Part shown: positions 17,362 through 24,707 of the stretch, piece after piece
Layout: every line of letters starts with the position of its first letter
How positions within the stretch are numbered: position 1 is the first letter of the stretch
Source of the DNA: Clostridiales bacterium
GTDB lineage: Bacteria; Bacillota; Clostridia; Oscillospirales; Oscillospiraceae
Length of the DNA stretch: 40,142 bases
Assembly: GCA_022782265.1 (NCBI GenBank)
Contig: JALFOM010000081.1
Coordinates: forward strand, 1-40,142
Direction of reading: 5' to 3'
Position numbers and translations under genes: made by a program
Notes under the pieces: generated by a model
What the model saw: the letters and a program-made list of their open reading frames with translations, nothing else
The model's database searches: none
Told to the model about the DNA's origin: nothing

Positions 17362-18075
17362 TTATCTGACTGTGGTGCCGATCTTCTCGCCCTGAAGCAC
17401 GCGGACGATGTTCTCCGGCTCGGCCAGGCCGAATACGATGACGGGGATGCTGTTATCCATGGCCAGACTGGTGGCGGTGGTGTCCATCACGGCCAGATGG
17501 CGGGCAAGAACCTCGTCATAACTGATCTCGTCAAACTTTACCGCGTCGGGGTTTTTGCGGGGGTCGTCGCTGTACACGCCGTCGATGTTCTTGGCCAGGA
17601 GGATGGCGTCGGCATGAATCTCCGCCGCCCGGAGGACCGCCGCCGTGTCGGTGGAGAAGAAGGGCTGGCCGGTGCCGCAGGCGAAAAGGACGATGCTGCC
17701 CTTTTCCATGTATTCTATGCTCTTCTGGGTGCTGTACCGCTCGCCCACGCCCTGGATATCCACAGCGGTCTGCACTCTGGCGTCCGCGCCGATCTGCTTG
17801 AACACGTCCGCCACGGCCAGACAGTTCATGGCGGTGCCCAGCATACCCATGCGGTCCGCGCTGACCCGCTCCACCTTCCCGGCGCCGTCCTTTACGCCGC
17901 GCCAGAAGTTGCCCGCGCCGATGACGATGGACGTCTCCACCCCCATCTCCGCGCAGCGCTTCACGGTCTGACATACCTTTGTGACAAAGTCAAAATCAAA
18001 GCCGGTCTTTTTCTCCCCGGCAAGGGCCTCGCCGCTGATTTTGATGACTACACGCTTGTAAACAGGCTTTTCCAT
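17362..18075 (-). CDS. pyrH: UMP kinase
   Basis: A 237-aa bacterial UMP kinase of the amino-acid-kinase fold, making UDP from UMP. Motifs are VVIKISGEALAG at the N-terminus, VIGAGNFWRG, the DRMGMLGTAMN helix, and the FACGTGQPFFSTDTAAVLRA nucleotide-binding stretch. The start at 18075 has a perfect GAGGAGGTCC site 7 nt upstream; an in-frame upstream extension has no family support. It is the first gene of the operon. Unlike the common rpsB-tsf-pyrH-frr layout, the upstream neighbour here is the divergent spoIIGA. Confidence 0.96.
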   Translation of the reverse strand: MEKPVYKRVVIKISGEALAGEKKTGFDFDFVTKVCQTVKRCAEMGVETSIVIGAGNFWRGVKDGAGKVERVSADRMGMLGTAMNCLAVADVFKQIGADARVQTAVDIQGVGERYSTQKSIEYMEKGSIVLFACGTGQPFFSTDTAAVLRAAEIHADAILLAKNIDGVYSDDPRKNPDAVKFDEISYDEVLARHLAVMDTTATSLAMDNSIPVIVFGLAEPENIVRVLQGEKIGTTVR

Positions 18076-18180
18076 GGCTGGACCTCCTCGAAAATACAGT
18101 ATACCCATGATGGCCGCAGCCCCAGTCAAAGTCCCGGGCGCGGCAGCTGAAAATCACAGCAGAATAACTCATTCTAAAAG

Positions 18181-18209
18181 ATTTTACCACAGCACAGCCT
18201 TTTTGACAA
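18181..18209 (-). promoter_or_regulatory. sigma-A promoter of the pyrH operon
   Basis: TTGTCA (18209-18204), a 17-nt spacer and TAAAAT (18186-18181) on the minus strand. It gives a leader of about 100 nt ahead of pyrH. Its -35 overlaps a TTGACA on the other strand and the upstream region of spoIIGA. Confidence 0.7.
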
Positions 18210-18216
18210 TTCCCAA

Positions 18217-18249
18217 ATGACAAAATATGCGGGTCGGAGAGCGTATAAT
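18217..18249 (+). promoter_or_regulatory. candidate long-spacer spoIIGA promoter
   Basis: A perfect TATAAT (18244-18249) lies 21 nt after ATGACA (18217-18222). The Bacillus subtilis spoIIG promoter is known for an overlong 22-nt spacer that needs Spo0A-P. Reverse-strand TTGTCAAAA (18209-18201) is close to a Spo0A box (TTGTCGAAA). Transcription from this -10 would begin almost at the spoIIGA ATG. Confidence 0.4.
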
Positions 18250-18255
18250 TTGCTT

Positions 18256-19080
18256 ATGCAAGTGATCTATGTAGACAGTCTGTTTTTCCTCAACCTCTGT
18301 ATCGACTATCTTCTCTGCCTTGTCTCCGCCAGAGTTTGCGGTCTGGTCCTGAAAAGGAGCAGATACCTGCTCGCCGCGCTGATCGGCGCCGGCTATTCGG
18401 TGGCTGTTTTCCTGCCGGGTCTGGACTTTCTGGCCGGGCCGCTGTGCAAGCTTGCGGCGGCGCTGCTGATGGGGCTTGCCGCCTTTGGGGGAGAGGCAAA
18501 AATGCTGCGCTGCTGCGCGGTGTTCTTGTCGGTATCCGCCGCCTTCGGCGGGGCGGTGTGGGCCATATCCATGGCAGGGGGAGGCGTCTTTTCCGACAGA
18601 GCCTATCTTCCCGTCAACCTGCGGGTGCTGGTGCTGTCCTTCGCCTTGTGCTACGGCGGAATAAGCCTTCTGTTTCGCCGCAGGGCAAAGCTCATGGACC
18701 GGCGCCGGGTCCAGGTCCGGCTGGTCTTTCTGGGCCGGGAGAGCCGTTTTATGGCTCTGCTTGACACCGGGAACAGTCTCTCCGACCCGGTCAGCGGCAA
18801 GGCGGTGATGGTGGCGGGGCTTCATGCCCTGCGCCCGGTGCTGGGTCAGGCGGCGGAGCTCTTTTCCTCCGCCTCTCCGGTGGACGCGCTGGAGCTGCTG
18901 TCCCGGCTGCCGGAATACGCGGGAAAATTCCGTCTCATCCCCTACTCCGCCGTGGGCGTGGCGGGGATGCTGCCGGTCTTCACCCCGGAGCTGCTGACCA
19001 TCGACGGGAAAGAGGAAAAAGAGCTGCTTGTTGCCGTCTCCCCAACCGCCGTGGGGGACGGCTTTGAAGCCGTTATCTGA
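18256..19080 (+). CDS. spoIIGA: sigma-E processing peptidase SpoIIGA
   Basis: A 274-aa membrane-bound aspartic protease that activates pro-sigma-E in the mother cell. The N-terminal half has about five hydrophobic helices, starting VIYVDSLFFLNLCIDYLLC. The C-terminal half carries the protease signature LLDTGNSLSDPVSGKAV, with the Asp of DTG, and later LIPYSAVG. The start at 18256 aligns with the family's short N-terminus, but its nearest GGAG (18236-18239) is 16 nt away. A TTG at 18250 would have that site 10 nt upstream, and a 13-residue-longer ATG at 18217 has no site. It lies immediately before sigE, as in the spoIIG operon. Confidence 0.93.
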   Translation: MQVIYVDSLFFLNLCIDYLLCLVSARVCGLVLKRSRYLLAALIGAGYSVAVFLPGLDFLAGPLCKLAAALLMGLAAFGGEAKMLRCCAVFLSVSAAFGGAVWAISMAGGGVFSDRAYLPVNLRVLVLSFALCYGGISLLFRRRAKLMDRRRVQVRLVFLGRESRFMALLDTGNSLSDPVSGKAVMVAGLHALRPVLGQAAELFSSASPVDALELLSRLPEYAGKFRLIPYSAVGVAGMLPVFTPELLTIDGKEEKELLVAVSPTAVGDGFEAVI

Positions 19081-19098
19081 ATGGAAAGGGATTATTTA

Positions 19099-19821
19099 AT
19101 GTTATGTAAACCACAAATCATTTTTCTCAAGGACAGGATCCTGAACATACTGGGTATAGAACCCTCCCCGGTTTTTTATATCGGCGGCAGCGACACCCTG
19201 CCGCCGCCGCTGGAAAGGGAGGACGAGGAGCGGGCGATCAGCGCCCTGGAAAGAGGAGATGAGTCGGCGCGGCAGGAGCTGATTGAGCACAATCTGCGCC
19301 TGGTGGTGTATATCTCCAAGCGTTTTGAAAACACCGGCATCAATATCGAGGACCTGATCTCCATCGGCACCATCGGCCTGATTAAGGCGGTAAACACCTT
19401 CAAGGCGGGCAAAAACATCAAGCTTGCCACCTATGCCTCCCGCTGCATTGAAAACGAGATTTTGATGTATCTGCGAAAGATCAGCTCCCAGCGCACGGAG
19501 ATCAGCTTTGACGAGCCGCTGAACACCGACTGGGACGGAAACGAGCTGCTGCTGTCGGACATTCTGGGCACCGATGACGACGAGGTGTACCGTCCGCTGG
19601 AGGACGACGCGGACAAACAGATGCTGATGGAGGCCATAGACAGCCTCTCCGAGCGGGAGCGCAGCATCATTCTGATGCGCTTCGGTCTGCCCGGCGGAAA
19701 GGAGTACACCCAAAAGGAGGTGGCGGACAAAATGGGCATATCCCAGAGCTACATCAGCCGCCTGGAAAAGCGGATCATTGACCGGCTGAGAAAGGAGATG
19801 CTGCGGCAGATGCAGTGCTGA
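19099..19821 (+). CDS. sigE: sporulation sigma factor sigma-E
   Basis: A 240-aa mother-cell sigma factor made as an inactive pro-protein. After an amphipathic pro-sequence comes SPV-FYIGG (residues 23-30), matching the EV-YYIGG cleavage region of B. subtilis pro-sigma-E. Region 2 ([44 protein letters not shown]) and region 4 ([23 protein letters not shown]) are strongly conserved. I chose ATG at 19099, because GGAAAGGG (19083-19090) lies 8 nt before it and the pro-sequence then has the family length. An in-frame ATG at 19081, directly after the spoIIGA stop, would add six residues. No sigG gene follows, unlike many Bacilli. Confidence 0.96.
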   Translation: MLCKPQIIFLKDRILNILGIEPSPVFYIGGSDTLPPPLEREDEERAISALERGDESARQELIEHNLRLVVYISKRFENTGINIEDLISIGTIGLIKAVNTFKAGKNIKLATYASRCIENEILMYLRKISSQRTEISFDEPLNTDWDGNELLLSDILGTDDDEVYRPLEDDADKQMLMEAIDSLSERERSIILMRFGLPGGKEYTQKEVADKMGISQSYISRLEKRIIDRLRKEMLRQMQC

Positions 19822-19828
19822 GAATGGC

Positions 19829-19857
19829 TTGTCAAAGGGGCCAAAGGCGGGTATAAT
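19829..19857 (+). promoter_or_regulatory. sigma-A promoter of sdaAB-sdaAA
   Basis: TTGTCA (19829-19834), a 17-nt spacer and a perfect TATAAT (19852-19857). The predicted leader is short (about 23 nt) and contains GGAGGA (19875-19880). Confidence 0.8.
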
Positions 19858-19886
19858 GGGTTCATCTTCCCCATGGAGGAAATGCG

Positions 19887-20540
19887 ATGGATATTTTTGA
19901 CCTGATCGGCCCGATTATGGTAGGCCCCTCCAGCTCCCACACCGCCGGTGCCGTGCGCATCGGACTGGTGTCCCGAAAGCTGCTGGGCGAGGAGGTGCGG
20001 CGCGCGGAGCTGTATCTCCACGGCTCCTTTGCCGACACCGGCGTGGGCCACGGCACGGACAAAGCCCTGATCGCGGGGCTTTTAGGCATGGAGCCGGACG
20101 ACGAGCACATCCCCCTCAGCTTTGCCTGCGCGGAAAAAGCCGGACTGGAATTTTCCTTCGGCGTGACAGAGCTGCGCGCCGCCCACCCCAACAGCGTACT
20201 GCTGAAGCTTTGGGGCAAGAGCGGCGCGGAGCTGGAGATCGTGGCCGCCTCCGTAGGCGGCGGGCGGATACAGATCCGCCGTCTGGGCGGTATGGAGACC
20301 TGTTTCAGCGCTGAGCAGCCCACCCTCATCATCAAAAACGAGGACCAGCCCGGCAGTGTGGCTGACGTGTCCCGGGTGCTGGCCCAGCGGGGCATCAACA
20401 TCGGCACCTTCCGGGTGAACCGGGATGGGCGCGGCGGCTGTGCCGTGATGGTCATTGAGTGTGACGCGCCCATCAGCCAGGACGTGGTGAATACGATCAG
20501 CAGTCTGCCCGGGATTCTGGGCGCGGTCTGCATCAACTGA
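19887..20540 (+). CDS. sdaAB: L-serine dehydratase, iron-sulfur type, beta subunit
   Basis: A 217-aa subunit of the [4Fe-4S] L-serine deaminase, which converts serine to pyruvate and ammonia. The N-terminal domain has the family signature GPIMVGPSSSHTAGAVRIG and the LHGSFADTGVGHGTDKAL segment. An ACT domain covers about residues 145-217 (EDQPGSVADVSRVLAQRGINI), likely the serine-sensing part. It has its own consensus promoter and GGAGGA, and is followed after 13 nt by sdaAA. Confidence 0.95.
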   Translation: MDIFDLIGPIMVGPSSSHTAGAVRIGLVSRKLLGEEVRRAELYLHGSFADTGVGHGTDKALIAGLLGMEPDDEHIPLSFACAEKAGLEFSFGVTELRAAHPNSVLLKLWGKSGAELEIVAASVGGGRIQIRRLGGMETCFSAEQPTLIIKNEDQPGSVADVSRVLAQRGINIGTFRVNRDGRGGCAVMVIECDAPISQDVVNTISSLPGILGAVCIN

Positions 20541-20553
20541 GGGAGGGACACGA

Positions 20554-21429
20554 ATGGTTTTTTATTCCGTGAAGCAGCTTCTGCAGGAGGCGGAGAGCCG
20601 TGCCCTGCCCCTTTGGCAGCTGATTCTGGACGCCTCCGCCGAGGAGAGCGGCATCAGCCCGGAGCAGTCCTGGGATATGATGTCCCAGCGGCTTCAGGCC
20701 ATGCGCCTGGCGGACAGCTCCTACGACCCGGCCCAGCGCTCCAAGAGCGGCCTCAGCGGCGGGGACGGGGAGAAAATGCGGCTTCAATACGAGAGCGGCC
20801 GCTCCATCTGCGGGGATTTTGTCGGCTCTGTTCTCTCCGCCGCCCTGCGCATGGGGGAATGCAACGCCTGTATGCACCGCATCGTGGCCGCGCCCACGGC
20901 GGGAGCCTGCGGGGTGATGCCTGCGGTGCTGCTGCCCTACGGGGAAAAATACGGTCTGAAGGATGACGCGCTGATCCGTGCCCTGTACGTCTCCGCGGGC
21001 TTTGGCGCGGTGATTGCCCAGCGCGCCTCCATCTCCGGGGCGGAAGCCGGCTGTCAGGCGGAGATCGGCTCCGCCTCCGCCATGGCCGCCGCCGCGCTGG
21101 TGTATCTCCACGGCGGGGACAACGAGCAGATGGCAAACGCGGTGGCTATTGCCCTGAAAAACATGATGGGACTGGTCTGCGACCCGGTGGCGGGCCTTGT
21201 GGAGGTCCCCTGCGTCAAACGAAACGCGGCGGGGGCCATGAACGCCCTGACAGCAGCGGAGCTGGCCCTGGCGGGCATCGTCTCCCGCGTCCCCGTGGAT
21301 GAGGTTATCGACGCCATGCGCGCCGTGGGCGAAGCCCTGCCCTCCTCCCTGCGGGAGACCGGCCGGGGCGGCATCGCCGCAAGTCCTTCCGCTGTGGCCT
21401 TTCGCGAAAAGTTCTTTGGCAAAAAATAG
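20554..21429 (+). CDS. sdaAA: L-serine dehydratase, iron-sulfur type, alpha subunit
   Basis: A 291-aa catalytic subunit. Conserved stretches include the SGLSGGDGEKM segment, APTAGACGVMPAVLLPYG, and the Cys residues in EAGCQAEIGSASAMAAA, GLVCDPVAGLVEVPCVKRNA and APTAGACG that should bind the [4Fe-4S] cluster. It ends in the RETGRGGIAASPSA motif. The site GGGAGG lies upstream of the ATG. It works with SdaAB in serine fermentation and is closed by the terminator at 21443-21473. Confidence 0.95.
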   Translation: MVFYSVKQLLQEAESRALPLWQLILDASAEESGISPEQSWDMMSQRLQAMRLADSSYDPAQRSKSGLSGGDGEKMRLQYESGRSICGDFVGSVLSAALRMGECNACMHRIVAAPTAGACGVMPAVLLPYGEKYGLKDDALIRALYVSAGFGAVIAQRASISGAEAGCQAEIGSASAMAAAALVYLHGGDNEQMANAVAIALKNMMGLVCDPVAGLVEVPCVKRNAAGAMNALTAAELALAGIVSRVPVDEVIDAMRAVGEALPSSLRETGRGGIAASPSAVAFREKFFGKK

Positions 21430-21442
21430 ATTGATTGAAAGA

Positions 21443-21473
21443 ACCCGGCCCGGAGTTTTTCTCCGGGCCGGGT
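21443..21473. terminator. bidirectional terminator after sdaAA
   Basis: A 13-bp perfect stem (21443-21455 with 21461-21473) with a TTTTT loop; the stem extends further with GAAAG/CTTTC around one mismatch. It lies between the convergent sdaAA and the 79-aa gene. T-tracts are short on both sides. Confidence 0.6.
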
Positions 21474-21477
21474 CCTT

Positions 21478-21717
21478 TCAGTCAAAATAGTCGCCGACGT
21501 TTGTGTTGTTGTACTGCTTCTTTATCCTGATGATTACGGAGCCGTCAGGCTGTACGGTCTCCTCAAGGATCTTATATTTGGTACCGCTCCGGTCAAGACC
21601 GTCCTTGTAGTGCTGAACCTCCTGCTGCACGAGCTTCGCTGCGTAGTCCCGTCCCAGGTCCTCCTTCAGCAGAAAATGCAGGGTCTGACAAAGGCAGGCC
21701 GATTTCACTCTCTTCAT
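21478..21717 (-). CDS. small unknown protein, 79 aa
   Basis: A charged, soluble 79-aa protein with no membrane helix. It starts MKRVKSACLCQTLHF, has a Lys/Glu-rich middle and a beta-like C-terminal half (GSVIIRIKKQYNN). The start has GGAGGG 7 nt upstream and its own promoter (21770-21798), which makes it a convincing gene. It resembles small hypothetical proteins of clostridia, but I cannot assign a family or function. Confidence 0.7.
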   Translation of the reverse strand: MKRVKSACLCQTLHFLLKEDLGRDYAAKLVQQEVQHYKDGLDRSGTKYKILEETVQPDGSVIIRIKKQYNNTNVGDYFD

Positions 21718-21769
21718 TTTTACCCTCCGATTTCTTTTAAATATACTGCTTTTCCCGGATTATGTGAAT

Positions 21770-21798
21770 ATTTTAGCACTTTTTATTGGTCTTCTCAA
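21770..21798 (-). promoter_or_regulatory. sigma-A promoter of the 79-aa gene
   Basis: TTGAGA (21798-21793), a 17-nt spacer and TAAAAT (21775-21770), preceded by TGC as an extended -10, on the minus strand. Confidence 0.65.
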
Positions 21799-21864
21799 AG
21801 GGCGGATTCACCAAAAAACATGCGCTGTATATTTGGTCAAAAATGAAGAAAATCTTTTTTCTCT

Positions 21865-21894
21865 TTGACAAATCCGATTTTGATTGTGTATAAT
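21865..21894 (+). promoter_or_regulatory. sigma-A promoter of the DUF2798 gene
   Basis: A perfect TTGACA (21865-21870), an 18-nt spacer and a perfect TATAAT (21889-21894). The transcript should begin near 21901 and carry a leader of about 90 nt. Confidence 0.8.
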
Positions 21895-21928
21895 CCACCA
21901 GCGGAAAAACATATTTTGCGTAAACAGC

Positions 21929-21966
21929 GTGTCGCCCCGGCGTAATTCCAGCTGCCGGGGCGGCAC
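21929..21966 (+). promoter_or_regulatory. terminator-like leader hairpin (attenuator) before the DUF2798 gene
   Basis: Arms 21929-21941 and 21954-21966 form a 13-bp GC-rich stem with one G-U-type pair and a 12-nt loop. TTTTTGTTTG follows at once, so this has the form of an intrinsic terminator. It lies downstream of the strong promoter and ends 15 nt before the GGAGGT site, so full transcripts must read through it. No known riboswitch consensus was recognised in the 28 nt before it. Confidence 0.65.
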
Positions 21967-21991
21967 TTTTTGTTTGCCAGGGAGGTCAATT

Positions 21992-22492
21992 ATGATAAAA
22001 ACAAGAAGTGAAAAGCTCGTGTTCGGCGTGCTCATGTCCGTGACCATGGCCATCGGCATGGAGGTCTACAATGTGGCGATAAAGATGGGCTATAACACCA
22101 TGCCCGGGGGCCTGAGCAATATGGTCAATCAGGTCTTTCCCGACGCGCTGGTGGAGGCTTCATACATGTGGATCTTCGTATTCCTTTTCTCCCATCTCTG
22201 GGGCAACCGCCTGGGCCACGCGCTTGCGGCAAAGCTCATCCGTCCGGAGCAGGACAATCCCTTTTTCATCACGCTGATGATTTCCTCCTGCACGGTGCTG
22301 GTGATGTGCCCCACCATGAGCATGGTGGCCGCGATTCTTTTTAACGTCATCCTTGCGGGAAATCCCGTAAGCCAGCTGCCCGCCATATGGGTGGGCACGC
22401 TGATCAAAAATTTCCCCATGGCGCTGCTGTGGAATCTGTTCGCCGCAGGGCCCTTCTCCCGGCTGGTTTACAGGAAAATATTCCGGCATTGA
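21992..22492 (+). CDS. DUF2798 family membrane protein
   Basis: A 166-aa integral membrane protein with four hydrophobic helices, laid out as two similar halves, each of the DUF2798 type. The first half has VLMSVTMAIGMEVYN and the second FITLMISSCTVLVMCPTMSMVA; each half ends in a second helix. No enzymatic residues are evident, and the family has no known function. The start at 21992 has GGAGGT 5 nt upstream; the open frame extends further up but into the leader hairpin. It is monocistronic. Confidence 0.8.
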   Translation: MIKTRSEKLVFGVLMSVTMAIGMEVYNVAIKMGYNTMPGGLSNMVNQVFPDALVEASYMWIFVFLFSHLWGNRLGHALAAKLIRPEQDNPFFITLMISSCTVLVMCPTMSMVAAILFNVILAGNPVSQLPAIWVGTLIKNFPMALLWNLFAAGPFSRLVYRKIFRH

Positions 22493-22555
22493 AAGTCTAA
22501 AGAGCTCAGACTGTAAACAAAGCTATTGGCAGTGTATAGAAATGCCTGGGAGAGT

Positions 22556-22585
22556 GCAGAGAGGGGACGGAAGTCCCCTTTCTGC
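22556..22585 (+). terminator. hairpin after the DUF2798 gene
   Basis: Arms 22556-22568 and 22573-22585 pair over 13 bp with one G-T wobble and a 4-nt loop. The sequence after it is not T-rich, so it may stabilise the 3' end rather than terminate strongly. It lies 63 nt past the stop codon. Confidence 0.4.
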
Positions 22586-22597
22586 GTTCAATCCATG

Positions 22598-22696
22598 CTT
22601 ATTCAGGAGTATTTTTGAATACTCCTGAATAAGTTTTCAAGGCGTCGAGCTTTATCGACGCCTTGAAAGCCCTTGCGCGTTTTGCGCAAGGGCTTT
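22598..22696. repeat. three back-to-back perfect hairpins
   Basis: Hairpin A pairs 22598-22613 with 22618-22633 (16 bp, 4-nt loop). Hairpin B pairs 22635-22648 with 22655-22668 (14 bp, 6-nt loop). Hairpin C pairs 22666-22678 with 22684-22696 (13 bp, 5-nt loop) and shares three A bases with B. All pairs are Watson-Crick. The block fills most of the space between the convergent DUF2798 gene and dctM. A T-rich stretch follows on the plus strand (22701-22716); none follows on the minus strand. Confidence 0.85.
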
Positions 22697-22723
22697 GACT
22701 TTGTTCTTCTTTTTCTCCGGCGC

Positions 22724-24028
22724 TTAGCCGTAAAGAAGGTCGGGCACAATGGTAATAAGCGTGGGGCAGAAGGTAAGCAGAATCAGAACCAAGATCAAAC
22801 AGATGATAAATGGCCAGACTTCCTTCAAAAAGTCGCTGATGGGGCAGCCGGTGATGCCGCAGGTGGTGAACATCATGGAGCCAAAGGGGGGCGTGATGCC
22901 GCCGACCATGATATTGACGATCATGACAAGACCGAAGTGGATGGTGTCCACGCCCAGCTTCTGTGCCACAGGCAGGAGCAGCGGCGTGGTGATCATCAGG
23001 CAGGCGCCGCCTTCCAGGAACATGCCCATAATGAGCAGAACCAGGTTGCACAGCATCAGGAACACAAATTTGTTGCTGGTCAGATTCAGTATGGCGGTAG
23101 CGACGATCTTAGGGATGTTGACCCAGCTGAGATACTGGCCGAACACGCTGGCGGAGACCATGATCAGGACCACACTGGAGGTACCGGCAATGGTGTCCAT
23201 CAGGATGGGAATAAAATGCTTTTTCAAGTTCAGCTTCCGGTAGAACAGGCCACCAACGATGAAGCAGTAGATAACGGCAACGGCGCCGCCTTCAGAGGGA
23301 GTGAACATTCCCATACGCATACCGATGATGATGCCGAAGGGGAAGGCCAGACCCCAGAAGGAGATGAACAGCTGCTTGAGGATTTCGGTGACCTTGGGAA
23401 ACTTCTCCCTGGTTTTGGGGTAATTGCGCTTGTGAGAGATAATGGCCACAGCCACCATCATGGACAGGGCCATCAGGATGCCGGGCACATAGCCTGCCGC
23501 GAACACCTTGCCCAGAGACACCTGTGCCAGCAGGCAATAGATAATCAGATTGACTCCGGGAGGAATAACGGGTGTTGCCGCAGATGAGGCCGCGGTGATG
23601 GCAGCGGAGAAAGCTTTGGAATAGCCGCGCCTCTCCATCTCGGGAACAAGCATCTTGGACTGCATGGCGCAGTCGGCGTTGGCGGAACCGGAGCAGCCGC
23701 CCATCAGCATACTGAGCAGCACGTTGACCTGGGCCAGACCGCCCTTCATGTGGCCCGTCACACATTCGCAGAAGTCCATAAGTTTTTCACTTATGCCGCC
23801 GAAGTTCATTACCGAACCGGCCATAATGAAGAACGGAATAGCCAGCATGGAGAAGGACTGGGTGGAGTTCATGACCTTCTGCAAAATCAGCCAGGGCTGA
23901 GAGGTGGCGTCGATAAACAGGAAGTAAAAGAAGGTGGCGCCGAAAAGAGAGTACACGATGGGCATGCCCATGAAGTACAGGATAAACACCAGGAAAATGG
24001 GGACCAGATCAATAAATGTCAGTGTCAT
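22724..24028 (-). CDS. dctM: TRAP transporter large permease, DctM type
   Basis: A 434-aa polytopic protein with about 12 membrane helices, the ion-coupled channel of a tripartite TRAP uptake system. Characteristic parts are AIPFFIMAGSVMN, the MGGCSGSANADCAMQSKMLVPEM segment, the TAASSAATPVIPPG loop and the closing GLVMIVNIMVGGITPPFG. Its ATG shares one base with the dctQ stop (TGATG), so the two are coupled. It ends just before the triple-hairpin block. Confidence 0.95.
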   Translation of the reverse strand: MTLTFIDLVPIFLVFILYFMGMPIVYSLFGATFFYFLFIDATSQPWLILQKVMNSTQSFSMLAIPFFIMAGSVMNFGGISEKLMDFCECVTGHMKGGLAQVNVLLSMLMGGCSGSANADCAMQSKMLVPEMERRGYSKAFSAAITAASSAATPVIPPGVNLIIYCLLAQVSLGKVFAAGYVPGILMALSMMVAVAIISHKRNYPKTREKFPKVTEILKQLFISFWGLAFPFGIIIGMRMGMFTPSEGGAVAVIYCFIVGGLFYRKLNLKKHFIPILMDTIAGTSSVVLIMVSASVFGQYLSWVNIPKIVATAILNLTSNKFVFLMLCNLVLLIMGMFLEGGACLMITTPLLLPVAQKLGVDTIHFGLVMIVNIMVGGITPPFGSMMFTTCGITGCPISDFLKEVWPFIICLILVLILLTFCPTLITIVPDLLYG

Positions 24029-24582
24029 CAGAAATTGCCCCCTTCCACCTGGTATCCGGAATCCTCTTCCGGCTTGGGTTTTCTTTTAATGATATGCAGC
24101 CTGTCAGTCAGCAGGAAATAGACGGAATAGATTGTGGAGAGGCCGAAGCCGATAGGCACAGCAATGCCGATCCACCACTTGGGGAAACGAAGTATATCGG
24201 AAACATAGGGCTTATAGACACCGCGGACATAGATCAGGTTATACACATACTGGGCGCTGATCACGGTGAGCATAACCAAAACCAGCAGCTCAAGGATACT
24301 GATAATATCCTGAACGATGGCTTTTGTCTTGCCATGCATCAGATTGACGACAATGTCAACACCCAGATGGGCATGCTTGCGGTATGCATATGCGCTGCCT
24401 ATGAATACAGTCCATACGAATAAGCCGGTAACGACCTCGTCGTTCCACTGGAGAGGATGATTGAGGAAGTACCGCATAAAGACGTTGAGGTTTGCGATAA
24501 CAACACACAGTGTAAGCGTTGCGCCGGTGATGACCGCGTCAAAATTGGTAATTATTTTTTTAAAGGTTTTCTTTATCTTCAT
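24028..24582 (-). CDS. dctQ: TRAP transporter small permease, DctQ type
   Basis: A 184-aa protein with four membrane helices. It contains the family segment NVFMRYFLNHPLQWNDEVVTGLFVWTVFIGSAYAYRKHAHLGVD (described in part: RYFLNHPLQW, then AYRKHAHLGVD). It links the substrate-binding protein to DctM. ATG at 24582 is preferred; a TTG two codons upstream (24588) is also in frame. The ribosome site is weak (TAGAG). A hairpin at 24635-24675 separates it from dctP. Confidence 0.9.
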   Translation of the reverse strand: MKIKKTFKKIITNFDAVITGATLTLCVVIANLNVFMRYFLNHPLQWNDEVVTGLFVWTVFIGSAYAYRKHAHLGVDIVVNLMHGKTKAIVQDIISILELLVLVMLTVISAQYVYNLIYVRGVYKPYVSDILRFPKWWIGIAVPIGFGLSTIYSVYFLLTDRLHIIKRKPKPEEDSGYQVEGGNF

Positions 24583-24634
24583 AAGCAATCTCTACCAAGC
24601 ATCAGTTCTTAACAGCAAATTAACAGGGGCAAAA

Positions 24635-24675
24635 CTTCAACATGGACTGCCCGGTGGCGGGCAGTCCTGTTGAAG
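24635..24675 (-). terminator. intercistronic hairpin between dctP and dctQ
   Basis: An 8-bp outer arm (24635-24642 with 24668-24675) and a 10-bp inner GC-rich arm (24645-24654 with 24657-24666 approximately) form a long stem. On the minus strand TTTTG follows. It can end or slow part of the transcription after dctP, so that more binding protein than permease is made. Confidence 0.6.
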
Positions 24676-24707
24676 AAAGCAAACGATTTGTATGTTCTCA
24701 GTTAAAC

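Noticed and set aside
18203-18231. TTGACA-17-TATGCG as the spoIIGA promoter
   Set aside because: The -10 is poor. The TTGACA is the reverse face of the pyrH -35, which fits better with its TAAAAT.
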